Shown here: positions 9,851 through 18,800 of the stretch, piece by piece
How positions within the stretch are numbered: position 1 is the first letter of the stretch
How the letters are laid out: each line of letters begins with the position of its first letter
DNA from: Lewinellaceae bacterium
GTDB taxonomy: Bacteria > Bacteroidota > Bacteroidia > Chitinophagales > Saprospiraceae
DNA: 61,445 bases
Direction: 5' to 3'
Assembly (NCBI GenBank): GCA_947476195.1
Contig: CANJPT010000009.1
Location: forward strand, 2,501 to 63,945
The notes under the pieces: model-generated
What the model was told of the DNA's origin: nothing
The model's input: the letters and a program-made list of their open reading frames with translations, nothing else
Databases searched by the model: none
Made by a program: the position numbers and the translations under genes

Positions 9851-10564
9851 CTATTGTAGTTGTCTCAAATACATTCTGACCGTATTTTCCAGCCCATAGT
9901 AAAGCGCATCGGCTATAAGTGCATGGCCAATACTGACTTCTAATAACTGAGGACAATGATCTTTGAAAAAGCGAAGGTTTTCCAGGTTTAGGTCATGCCC
10001 GGCATTGATCCCAATGTCAATTTTGTTTGCTACTTGAGCGGCTTCTATATAGGCTCGAACTGCTTCAAACTGGTCTTTACTGAAATCATGCGCAAATGGC
10101 CCTGTGTAAAACTCCACGCGGTCAACACCAGCCAGTTTGGCGCCTTCCACCATTTTGGCTTCCGGATCCACAAATACGGAGACGCGAATTCCTTTTTTAT
10201 GAAGTTCCTGTACAACCTCTCTCAATTCTGATTGCTGCGCAACGGTATCCCAGCCATGATCGCTCGTAAGTTGGCCTTCCGTGTCTGGCACTAACGTACA
10301 CTGGTGCGGCGGATTCGCTAACACCAAGTCCATAAAAGCCCGATCGGGCTTGCCTTCTATGTTGAACTCGGTGGTCACTACCGCATGCAAAAGCGGGATA
10401 TCATCATATCGGATATGGCGCTGATCGGGGCGGGGGTGAACCGTAATGCCTTGTGCACCAAAAGATTCGATGTCTTTGGCAACCTGCACCAGATCTGGCA
10501 AATTGCTACCGCGCGAATTCCGTAGCAGGGCTACTTTGTTGATGTTTACGCTTAGGTGGGTCAT
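9851..10564 (-). CDS. pdxJ: Pyridoxine 5'-phosphate synthase
   Basis: 237 residues, the usual PdxJ length. It condenses 1-deoxy-D-xylulose 5-phosphate with 3-amino-2-oxopropyl phosphate to pyridoxine 5'-phosphate, the last ring-forming step of DXP-dependent vitamin B6 synthesis in the cytosol. Diagnostic stretches are LSVNINKVALLRNSRG at the N-terminus, GITVHPRPDQRHI around residue 40, FNIEGKP near 70, and GINAGHDLNLENL and EVSIGHALIADAL near the C-terminus, which hold the phosphate- and substrate-binding residues. It stands alone on the minus strand, divergent from the CPBP protease gene. A good -7 box lies about 90 bases upstream of the ATG. Confidence 0.97.
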   Translation of the reverse strand: MTHLSVNINKVALLRNSRGSNLPDLVQVAKDIESFGAQGITVHPRPDQRHIRYDDIPLLHAVVTTEFNIEGKPDRAFMDLVLANPPHQCTLVPDTEGQLTSDHGWDTVAQQSELREVVQELHKKGIRVSVFVDPEAKMVEGAKLAGVDRVEFYTGPFAHDFSKDQFEAVRAYIEAAQVANKIDIGINAGHDLNLENLRFFKDHCPQLLEVSIGHALIADALYYGLENTVRMYLRQLQ

Positions 10565-10650
10565 ATGTTGGTGATTGGTTTAGTGGTAAATGCAGCAGTT
10601 TGGAATTATGGGTATAGAAAACAATCCATGTCTATCTCTACCTTGCGGCG

Positions 10651-10658
10651 CAAATGTA
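10651..10658 (-). promoter_or_regulatory. Candidate -7 element for pdxJ
   Basis: Minus-strand TACATTTG matches TAnnTTTG exactly. Transcription would begin near 10644, giving an 80-base leader. I could not identify a good -33 TTTG. The element lies in the short divergent gap next to the start of the CPBP gene. Confidence 0.45.
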
Positions 10659-10665
10659 GAAGGCT

Positions 10666-11601
10666 ATGCAAGAAAATGAACAGATTGACCAACATGATTT
10701 TTTACCAACAACCCCAGTGCTTCCAGAGCCAAGGGTTAGATTGGTGCTACTGGCACAGATCAGCCTGATGGTCTTTTGCTCCGGTATCGGGGTAATGCTT
10801 TATTATATGATCTGCACAATCGCTGGCTGGGATACTTCGGCAGCCCTCAGCGCGGATTCGCCACTTATGGTACGCTGGCAGGTTCGGCTACAGTTGGGGC
10901 TAACCCACCTGTTTGGATTTTTAGTTGCAGGAGCCGTCACCGTTCGGATCTTTTATCAGGGTATCACACAGACCCAAACTGGTTGGCCGGATTATCTCCA
11001 AACCCGTCGTTGGCCTCAGGCAACCGAGCTTTTACTGGGTATTTTGCTGATGGCTGTTTCTTTACCGCTGGTGCTGTATACGCTGACGATCAACCAACAA
11101 TTCCCATTGCCCGAAATTTTCAAATCAGCCGGAGAACAAGCGGATGAAGCCCTGAAAGGGCTGCTCCACATGGATAGTTGGGCCGAATTTGTAGTCAATG
11201 TTGTGCTGGTCGCTTTGCTTCCTGCGCTGGGTGAAGAGCTGGTTTTTCGAGGTGTGGTGCAGCAGCAACTGATGCGACGTATTGCCAATCCATGGGTTGC
11301 TATCCTGGTTTCTGCAGCGATTTTCAGCGCGGCTCATTTTCAGTTCGACGGGTTTTTACCCAGGATGATGCTGGGCTTTTTGCTGGGCTGGCTTTATTGG
11401 CGGACCAAAAATTTCTGGGTGCCCGTAGCAGGCCATTTTTTCAACAATGGTCTTCAGGTGGCAGGGCAATATCTCTACGGCAAAGAGCTTACTTCCATTG
11501 ACCTGGAAAAAGACGTACAGGTACCCTGGGAATTTGCAGCCATCTCTGTTTTTTTGACCTGGGTGGTGATGCGGCTCATTGGACAGCTTTATAAGAAATA
11601 A
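10666..11601 (+). CDS. CPBP-family intramembrane metalloprotease
   Basis: 311 residues with about eight hydrophobic segments. The family signature is present: the EELVFRG motif (E190, E191, R195) followed by AAHFQFDGF and then GHFFNNGL, which together supply the Glu/His residues of CPBP (CAAX protease and bacteriocin-processing) proteins. Family members cleave within membranes or act in peptide maturation and immunity; the substrate here is unknown. The N-terminal 30 residues are soluble and acidic. The gene is followed 44 bases later by the M14 peptidase on the same strand, so the two may share a transcript. Confidence 0.9.
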   Translation: MQENEQIDQHDFLPTTPVLPEPRVRLVLLAQISLMVFCSGIGVMLYYMICTIAGWDTSAALSADSPLMVRWQVRLQLGLTHLFGFLVAGAVTVRIFYQGITQTQTGWPDYLQTRRWPQATELLLGILLMAVSLPLVLYTLTINQQFPLPEIFKSAGEQADEALKGLLHMDSWAEFVVNVVLVALLPALGEELVFRGVVQQQLMRRIANPWVAILVSAAIFSAAHFQFDGFLPRMMLGFLLGWLYWRTKNFWVPVAGHFFNNGLQVAGQYLYGKELTSIDLEKDVQVPWEFAAISVFLTWVVMRLIGQLYKK

Positions 11602-11645
11602 CCTGGATTTCTGGACAGCTAGACTTTAGACCTATTCTGTAAAAC

Positions 11646-14186
11646 ATGAAAATTTTACTTCTCGCAATTTGCCTCCTTCTACAAGGCGACCTTTTTTCTC
11701 AGGAAAAACCAACCCTGAACTACTATCTGCCTGCGGCAAATTACAACCCCGCGATTCCTACGCCCGCCGCCTGGCTGGGTTATGAGGTTGGCGAATGGCA
11801 TGCTACCCACGATCAGCTCCTGGGCTATATGAAAGCCCTGGATGCTGCCAGTGATCGCATCAGTTTGCAGGAATACGGCCGTTCACATGAAAACCGCCCC
11901 CTGGTGTGTCTTACGATAACAGATCCAACTAACCGCAGCCGGCTGGATGAAATAAAAGCTTCCCGTGCCCGATTGGTAAACCCGGTAGAAAGTGGGAAAA
12001 TGGATCTTAAAAATCTGCCTGCCGTCAACTATATGGGCTATTCAATTCATGGCAACGAGACCAGCGGAAGCAATGCGGCGATCCTGGTAGCCTACTATCT
12101 GGCAGCTGCCCAAACACCTGAAGTAGAACAGTTGCTACACAATACGGTCATTCTATTCGATCCCTGTTTTAATCCGGATGGTATGCAGCGGTTTTCCACC
12201 TGGATCAACAGCCATAAAAGTCAGAATCCATCTCCCGATCCGGCAGGTGACGAGTACAATGAACCCTGGCCCCGCGGCCGAACCAATCACTACGGCTTTG
12301 ACCTCAACCGAGATTGGCTGGTAGCCCAGCAACCAGAAACCATAGGAAGAGTCGGTCTTTTTCAGGAGTGGCACCCCAATGTATTGACGGATCATCACGA
12401 AATGGGCAGCGGATCTACCTTCTTTTTTCAGCCTGGGGTGCCCAGCCGGGTAAATCCGATTACACCAGCCCGAAATCAGGAACTGACCGCCAAAATTGCC
12501 ACCTACCATGCTCGCTTACTTTCGGAGAAAAAGATTCTGTTTTTTACGGGCGAAAACTATGATGATTTCTACTACGGAAAGGGTTCGACCTATCCGGATG
12601 CTCAAGGTAGCATCGGCATATTGTTCGAACAAGGTAGTAGCCGGGGTACTGCGCAGGAAACGGATAATGGCCTGCTGAGCTTCCCCTACACCATTCGGAA
12701 TCAAGTATATGCCTCCCTTTCAACGCTGCAGGCGGTGGGCGAAATGCGGGTAGAATTGAACGAGTATCTACGCGATTTTTATAGATCAGCGCTGGAGGAA
12801 GCCCGCAAAAGTGAGGTAAAAGGATATGTTTTTGCAGATGAAGACCTGCCCGCCCGCGAGTTCCTAAGCCTATTGGGCAAGCAAGGAGTACAGGTTCAAA
12901 ACCTTCAGGAAAACATTAACCTGAACGGGCAATCTTTCCAAAAGGGCGCAGCCTTTTTTGTGGGCGGCGAACAGCCGCAATACCGACTTATACGAGGTAT
13001 TTTTGAGCGAACCATCACCTTTAACGACAGCATTTTTTATGACATTTCGGCTTGGACCCTGCCCGATGCTTTTGGTCTCAGATGGTCAGCCTTGAGTGGC
13101 AAAATACCGGCTGTTTCTACTGGTCTTTCGCTTGTTTCCCGTAATCCACCGTCGGTTATTGGCAGTAGTCCGGATTACGCATATGTGATCCCGGCAGCAG
13201 GCTATGAGATCCCGGAAGTATTGGTCAAGTTGCAAAGATCCGGTCTTCGTATCCGGGTGGCTATGGAGCCCTTTGAAGCGGAGAAACAACATTTTGAAGC
13301 CGGATCGATCCTGATCGCCGCCGATCGTCAGCCGATGAGTGCGGTGGATTTTGTCAGCAGGATGAATGAGATCGCACAGACTGGCATTCCGTTGGCTGTT
13401 ATCCGAAATGGTTTTACACCTGAGGGCCCGGATCTGGGCAGTAGCGCATTCCCGACTTTGCGCACGCCCCAGGTTCTGCTCCTGACAGGAGAAGGTGTGA
13501 ACGTAGCAGATGCGGGCGAAATCTGGCACCTGCTTGATACCCGGTATCATATGCCTGTTACACTCGTTGAATCGAGCCGTTTGGGCGCATTAAACCTTGC
13601 AAAATACAATGTGATCATCCTTGCAGACGGAAGCTTTGGCAGTCTTTCGCCAGAAAAAATGAAACAATTCGTCCAGGATGGTGGCACGATCATTGGTACC
13701 GGAAGTGCACTTAAATGGTTGAAAAACAATGGTCTTGCGGCCCTTGAATTCCGCAATCAAATTCCCGATGCACCTGGAAGACGACCGTATGGCAATCTCA
13801 CGGAAGACCGGGGTGCACGTGTCCTACCCGGCGCAATTTTCGAGGCAGATCTTGACCTTACACACCCGCTTTGTTTTGGTTACACCCGCAATCGATTGCC
13901 GCTTTTCTTTTCTGATACACTTTTTGTAGAGCCAGCCAAAAACGCCTATGCAACACCCGTCACACTGACGAAAGCCCCGTTGCTTGCCGGCTACATACAC
14001 TCCAAACAAAAGCCTCTGACCCCGGGCGCAGCGGGCGCTATTGTGTGTGGATTTGGACGGGGAAAGATTATTTGCTTTCCTGGAAATTTGAATTTTCGGG
14101 GTTTTTGGTATGGCACGAACCGATTGTTTGCAAATGCTATCTTCTTTGGGAATCTGATCAGCACAGAGGGTGTGGAGAAGAAGTGA
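11646..14186 (+). CDS. Secreted M14-family zinc carboxypeptidase
   Basis: 846 residues with a Sec signal peptide at about 1-18. The N-terminal catalytic domain carries the M14 zinc set: H135 and E138 in IHGNETSGS, then the DHHEMGSGS pair (H250/H251). A downstream acidic residue in GILFEQGSSRG (E328) is the candidate general base. FDLNRDW is also typical. The C-terminal half (about 400-846) has a flavodoxin/GATase-like look (VLLLTGEGVN, LADGSFGSL) found in large Bacteroidota M14 enzymes. It should trim peptides outside the cytoplasm. No type IX C-terminal signal is visible, so a periplasmic location is the simplest guess. Confidence 0.9.
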   Translation: MKILLLAICLLLQGDLFSQEKPTLNYYLPAANYNPAIPTPAAWLGYEVGEWHATHDQLLGYMKALDAASDRISLQEYGRSHENRPLVCLTITDPTNRSRLDEIKASRARLVNPVESGKMDLKNLPAVNYMGYSIHGNETSGSNAAILVAYYLAAAQTPEVEQLLHNTVILFDPCFNPDGMQRFSTWINSHKSQNPSPDPAGDEYNEPWPRGRTNHYGFDLNRDWLVAQQPETIGRVGLFQEWHPNVLTDHHEMGSGSTFFFQPGVPSRVNPITPARNQELTAKIATYHARLLSEKKILFFTGENYDDFYYGKGSTYPDAQGSIGILFEQGSSRGTAQETDNGLLSFPYTIRNQVYASLSTLQAVGEMRVELNEYLRDFYRSALEEARKSEVKGYVFADEDLPAREFLSLLGKQGVQVQNLQENINLNGQSFQKGAAFFVGGEQPQYRLIRGIFERTITFNDSIFYDISAWTLPDAFGLRWSALSGKIPAVSTGLSLVSRNPPSVIGSSPDYAYVIPAAGYEIPEVLVKLQRSGLRIRVAMEPFEAEKQHFEAGSILIAADRQPMSAVDFVSRMNEIAQTGIPLAVIRNGFTPEGPDLGSSAFPTLRTPQVLLLTGEGVNVADAGEIWHLLDTRYHMPVTLVESSRLGALNLAKYNVIILADGSFGSLSPEKMKQFVQDGGTIIGTGSALKWLKNNGLAALEFRNQIPDAPGRRPYGNLTEDRGARVLPGAIFEADLDLTHPLCFGYTRNRLPLFFSDTLFVEPAKNAYATPVTLTKAPLLAGYIHSKQKPLTPGAAGAIVCGFGRGKIICFPGNLNFRGFWYGTNRLFANAIFFGNLISTEGVEKK

Positions 14187-14193
14187 TTGCTCC

Positions 14194-14226
14194 AGTAGGG
14201 GTGCGACTTGAAGTCGAACCCCTACT
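14194..14226. repeat. 33-bp near-perfect palindrome with GTAG foot between convergent genes
   Basis: AGTAGGGGT (14194-14202) pairs with ACCCCTACT (14218-14226), and CGACTT pairs with AAGTCG inside, with single mismatches between. It touches the stop codon of the adenylyltransferase gene and lies just past the M14 gene. The GTAG at the foot recalls REP sequences recognised by RAYT transposases. It may also end transcription, although neither side has a long T run. Confidence 0.6.
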
Positions 14227-14720
14227 CAACACCGTTCCAAAATCTTTTGTTCAATATTCGTAGTAGAATACCCTTCCACAAACGGCAGACTGAGCACTTG
14301 TCCACCCCGGGCCAGCACCAGATCTGAACCAACGATCTGCTCAGTTTTCCAGTCACCGCCCTTTACCAGAAGATCAGGCTGAACGATCCTGATGAGTTCC
14401 AGTGGGGTATCTTCCTCGAAAACGACCACGGCATCTACCATTTGCAAGGCCGCAAGCAGGTGGGTTCGGGTGAGTTCGTCATTGATGGGCCGATGCGGAC
14501 CTTTTAGTCTCCGGACGGAAGCCGCGCTGTTAAGTCCAACCACCAGGCGGTCTGCCAGGTCACGTGCCTGAGCCAGGTAGTGCAGGTGCCCATAATGCAA
14601 CAGATCGAAACATCCATTGGTAAATACAATGCGCTGCCCCGCCGCCCGCCATTGGGCCAGGGTATCGCTGATGGCTTCCTGAGTCTGGATTTTTTGTTGG
14701 ATCCTGTTGAAATTTGTCAT
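14226..14720 (-). CDS. rfaE2: D-glycero-beta-D-manno-heptose 1-phosphate adenylyltransferase (HldE C-domain type)
   Basis: 164 residues from the ATG at 14720. A longer frame from 14762 would start inside a palindrome and add 14 residues that look untypical. It belongs to the cytidylyltransferase-like nucleotidyltransferases: VFTNGCFDLLHYGHLHYL holds the HxGH motif, and VKGGDW with the GYSTTNIEQKI end are HldE/RfaE2 hallmarks. The reaction makes ADP-heptose from heptose 1-phosphate and ATP for lipopolysaccharide inner core. The kinase half (RfaE1) is not fused, as is common in Bacteroidota. The gene is divergent from tcdA across a large inverted repeat. Confidence 0.9.
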   Translation of the reverse strand: MTNFNRIQQKIQTQEAISDTLAQWRAAGQRIVFTNGCFDLLHYGHLHYLAQARDLADRLVVGLNSAASVRRLKGPHRPINDELTRTHLLAALQMVDAVVVFEEDTPLELIRIVQPDLLVKGGDWKTEQIVGSDLVLARGGQVLSLPFVEGYSTTNIEQKILERC

Positions 14721-14739
14721 GCTGGGAGTTGTTGGTTTT

Positions 14740-14813
14740 TTGTTGGAATGGAATGTATACATACGTAACTGATAGTCTCACTTAGTTACTATGTATACAT
14801 TTCATTCCAACAA
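14740..14813. repeat. Large inverted repeat in the rfaE2/tcdA divergent promoter region
   Basis: Two arms of about 30 bases (14740-14770 and 14784-14813) pair with one mismatch and one single-base bulge around a 13-base loop. Each arm holds the perfect 10-bp palindrome ATGTATACAT (14753-14762 and 14791-14800), centres 38 bases apart. It fills the space between the two divergent starts, so it could be a double operator or a cruciform-forming element. Confidence 0.75.
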
Positions 14814-14824
14814 CTTTAAAAACA

Positions 14825-14832
14825 TACTTTTG
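14825..14832 (+). promoter_or_regulatory. -7 element for tcdA
   Basis: TACTTTTG matches TAnnTTTG and stands 22 bases before the ATG at 14855, giving a leader of about 16 bases. The -33 region falls on the right arm of the 14740-14813 inverted repeat, so that repeat could influence promoter access. Confidence 0.55.
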
Positions 14833-14854
14833 CCGCCAAAATACGCATTGCAGT

Positions 14855-15598
14855 ATGAATTCTGAAGAAGAACACGCTACTCCTGCCTGGCTTCAACGCA
14901 CCGAGATACTCTTGGGCGAAGAAACCTTGACAAACATGAAAAACCTCCGGGTCATGGTCATCGGCCTGGGTGGTGTAGGCAGTTTTGCTGCTGAATTCCT
15001 GACCCGCGCCGGCGTTGGAAATATGACCATTGTGGACGGTGATACGGTTGATCTGAGCAATACCAACCGACAACTTCCGGCCCTGCATAGCACCGTTGGC
15101 AGACGCAAAACGGAGGTAATGGCCGAGCGAATGATGGACATTAATCCCGAATTGAAACTCACTGTACGCGATGAGTTTATTGATCCAAAATCAGTCAAAA
15201 CCCTGATATCCAAAGATTTCGATTATATTTTTGACTGTATTGACTCCATCCAGCCCAAGCAATATGTCATTGTGGCCTGCAAACAAATCGGCGTCCGCAT
15301 CATCAGCAGTATGGGCGCAGGCGGTCGGCTTGACCCTTCCAAAGTTCAGGTGGCTGACATTTCAGAATCCTTCAATTGTCCCTTTGCCCAGCAGGTACGG
15401 AAGGGCCTGAAAAAGAAGGGTGTTTATCGGGGCGTCACCGTCGTTTTTTCCTCCGAACTGGTCAGCAAAGACCATATGAAAATGACAGACGGCAGTAAGT
15501 TCAAAAAATCGTTTTACGGTACCAGTTCTTATATACCGGCGCTTTTTGGCCTGCACATGGCCAGTGTGGTAGTGCAGGAGGTGGCCGGGAAGCGATAG
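14855..15598 (+). CDS. tcdA: tRNA threonylcarbamoyladenosine dehydratase (ThiF/E1-like)
   Basis: 247 residues. The E1-like nucleotide-binding fold is evident in VMVIGLGGVGSFAAEFLTRAG (about 31-51), IVDGDTVDLSNTNRQ (about 59-73) and the ATP-contact QLPALHSTVGRRK. FDCIDSIQPK and SSMGAGGRLDP are typical of TcdA rather than MoeB or ThiF. The enzyme cyclises t6A37 of ANN-decoding tRNAs to ct6A using ATP. It lacks the zinc CxxC pairs of MoeB, in keeping with TcdA. Single gene, short leader, convergent with ileS across a 221-base palindromic element. Confidence 0.9.
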   Translation: MNSEEEHATPAWLQRTEILLGEETLTNMKNLRVMVIGLGGVGSFAAEFLTRAGVGNMTIVDGDTVDLSNTNRQLPALHSTVGRRKTEVMAERMMDINPELKLTVRDEFIDPKSVKTLISKDFDYIFDCIDSIQPKQYVIVACKQIGVRIISSMGAGGRLDPSKVQVADISESFNCPFAQQVRKGLKKKGVYRGVTVVFSSELVSKDHMKMTDGSKFKKSFYGTSSYIPALFGLHMASVVVQEVAGKR

Positions 15599-15618
15599 GC
15601 GTATGGGGATTTCAACAT

Positions 15619-15839
15619 GAGTCATTCCGAATTTTGACCGTGCCAAGCTTCGGAGAGGCTTAACATTTGTAGAAAATGGAATTTTTGATTTGGATGGACC
15701 TCGTAGAGGTCTAACATTGGTAATTCAAATCCACGAACCCATGCATGTTAGACCTCTACGAGGTCCTTGTGCTATATTATAACATAATATCTACCAACAT
15801 TTAACCTCTCCGAGGTCCAAAGCAAAATTCGGATGACTC
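15619..15839. repeat. Nested palindromic element made of REP-like units
   Basis: Three nested inverted pairs lie between convergent tcdA and ileS. Outer: GAGTCATTCCGAATTTTG (15619-15636) against its reverse complement at 15823-15839, with one indel. Middle: GGAGAGGCTTAACATTTGTAG (15652 on) against CTACCAACATTTAACCTCTCC (15791 on). Inner: a perfect 22-bp pair at 15696-15717 and 15744-15765 beginning GGACCTCGTAGAGGTC. The unit, a CCTC-GTA-GAGG mini-hairpin followed by TAACATTGGTAG, recurs at 46.8 kb. Confidence 0.8.
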
Positions 15840-15862
15840 GTGTTTAGACACCACGATAAAAA

Positions 15863-18800
15863 TCAATCCACCGTCACTTCAATTTGGAGTGTCACGTCGT
15901 CATTCAATTCGACGGCCTCTCCTTCCACCAAATCCGCCAGCACCAACGAATTTGCCAGCACCTCATCCTGGATATATGCACCAAACTGCTCCACAGCCGA
16001 CACGATCGCCGGATGGCGTTCGATGCGTACCGCGATGCGATCGGTTACGTTGAAATCCTTGTCTTTACGAATGTTCTGGATTCGGTTCACCAGGTCGCGG
16101 GCTGTGCCTTCCGCCAGGAGCTCCTCGGTTAAGTTGACGTCCAGGGCAACTGTGATGGATCCGTCGGAAGCTGATTTCCAGCCGGGCAGATCTTCTGTAA
16201 CGACCACCAGATCTTCCGGACTAAGGGTATAGACCGTCCCTTTGATATTTACCTCCAGAGCGCCCGTTTTTTCAAGAGAAGCAATTTGTTCGTTTGAAAA
16301 ATTAGCGATCAAACCAGCCGCATCTTTCATATCCTGGCCAAGTTTGGCGCCGAGTGTTTTGAAATTTGCCTTTGCCGATTTTTTCAAAAGCCCGCTGGAG
16401 TCGGTGACGTACTGAAGTTCCTTCACATTGATCTCACTCAGGATCAAGGCTTTTACCTCGTCTACTGCCGTGATAAATGCCTCATCAAGCACGGGCAACA
16501 ATACTTTTTGTAGCGGCTGACGCACGCGGATCTTTTCCCTTTTGCGGATACTGAATGCCAGGGAACAAATGCGTTGAGCGTAGTCCATCCGGGTCTCAAG
16601 AGCCAAATCGATCTTTGAAATGTCAGGTTGCACGAGATCCGTAAGGTGCACTGAATCATGCCGGAGCGGCGTATTTTTTGCCTTCGCCTGCTCTTTGATC
16701 GAAGCGGTCAGGTTGCGATACATCCAATCTGAAAAGAACGGTGCGACGGACGCCATAAGCTGTGTGGTGACCATCAGGCACTCGAACAGGGTTTGATAGG
16801 CCGCTGTTTTATCTTCGTTCAGGTCTCCTTTCCAGAAACGGCGACGAGAGAGCCGTACGTACCAGTTGCTCAGATGCTCATCCACAAAGTCTTCGATGGC
16901 GCGGCAGGCTTTTGTCACATCATAATCGTCCATGGCAGCACGGTAGTCCGCCACCAGCGAGTAGAGTTTGGAAATGACCCAGCGATCCAGCTCAGAGCGT
17001 TTTTCATACGGCATGACGTTGAACTCGTCGTGTTTGAACCCGTCGAGATTGGCGTACAGCGCGAAGAAATTGTAGGTGTTGTAAAGGGTTCCAAAAAGCT
17101 TGTTTCTGGTCTCCAGGATGCCTCCGGTATCAAATTTCAGATTGTCCCAGGGATTGGCATTTGACATCATGTACCAGCGGGTAGCATCTGCGCCAAACTC
17201 CGAAAGGGTCTCAAAAGGGTCTACAACATTGCCTTTTGACTTGGACATTTTTTCTCCGTTTTTGTCCAATACAAGGCCATTGGAGACCACATTTTTGAAG
17301 GCAACGGAATCGTACACCATACCCGCGATGGCGTGCAAAGTATAAAACCAGCCCCGGGTCTGATCCACCCCTTCAGCTATAAAAGTGGCCGGATAACTTA
17401 CTTCGAAGGGTGATTTGAAGGGTTTATCGTCCCCGTTTTTCAGTTTTTCGTAATCCAGACCCCACTGGGCATAAGGCATGGCGCCGGAATCGAACCAGAC
17501 GTCGATGAGGTCGGTTTCGCGATACATGGGGCGGCCAGAGGGGGAGATAAGGATTACTTCGTCGATGAAGGGTCGGTGGAGATCAAACCCCTCCCCTTGG
17601 GGGAAGGGGGACTTGATCTGTGTATTTGCTTTGAAATCTTTTGTTCCTTGAGGGTTTTGATTGGTGATTGTTTCTAATTCTTTCTTACGCCTTTTGAGGA
17701 TGATGCGCAGTTCATCAAGGACTTTGTATTTGTGGCCAAGGATGTCTTCATTTTTGAACCGTATTACCTCAAAACCAACGGCATTGAGTAGTTCGGTTCG
17801 GATTTGGTCATATTCTGGTTGAAAATCGTGGATAGTGCCGTCTACTTCCACTACCAATTTATGTTCGAGGCTCACGAAGTCGGCTATAAAATTCTCTATG
17901 GAGTGCTGTCGGCGAAACTTGACCCCATCCAACTGCTTATCTCTCAAAAGTTCCCACATAGCAGCCTCTCCTGCCGTCTGATTTTTACGCATGCCCCGCG
18001 CAAATTCCTTCAAATAAGCCCAACGCTCCGGCGAAGTTGTTTTGAACCAATCCCCACGAAATTCTTCCATAAACCTACCATCTTCCCCAAGGTCATCACC
18101 ATTCGCAGAGAAACCCGAGTGCAAGTCCCCTTCCCCCGACGGGGAGGGGTTAGGGGTGGGGTTAAACGGATTGCTCCCCATCATCCCTGCCTTCAACGCC
18201 TTCTCAACTTCTCCACTCAATTCCATGACTGAACCTATACAGATCTCCTCTTCTCCATCTTCTGTGCGCCAGATCGGAAGCGGGATGCCCCAATAGCGGG
18301 AGCGGGAAAGGTTCCAGTCCTGAAGATTGTCAAGCCATTGACCAAAACGGCCTGTTCCAGTACTTTCCGGATGCCAATTGATGGTTTTATTCAATTCTGA
18401 TAGCCGATCCTTTGCTGCAGAAGCCCTTACGAACCAGGAATCCAGCGGATAGTAAAGCACCGGTTTTTCTGTTCGCCAGCAATGTGGGTAAGTATGCTTG
18501 TATTTTTCAATTTTGAAGGCTTTATTGTCCTCCTTCAGACGCAAACCAACGAGCAAATCCGTCGGTTTAAAGTCCTTATCCTTTTGAATTTCAATGGGAT
18601 AGTATTCGGATTTGACATATCGTCCGCCGAATTCAGGCACCTCGTCCACAAATTTCCCCTGACGGTCAACGAGTGGGAAAGGCAGACCTGAATTTTTCTC
18701 GTTTGGAAGGCCGATAAATGGAATACCAGCGGTCTTACAGGCCCGGAAGTCATCTGCACCAAAATATGGTGCGGTGTGTACTACACCGGTGCCATCTTCG

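Noticed and set aside
17586-18166. Intein within IleRS
   Set aside because: There is no Cys or Ser at the N-terminal junction, no His-Asn at the C-terminal one, and no Hint-type blocks. The insert is a DUF559 nuclease domain with DNA hairpin ends.
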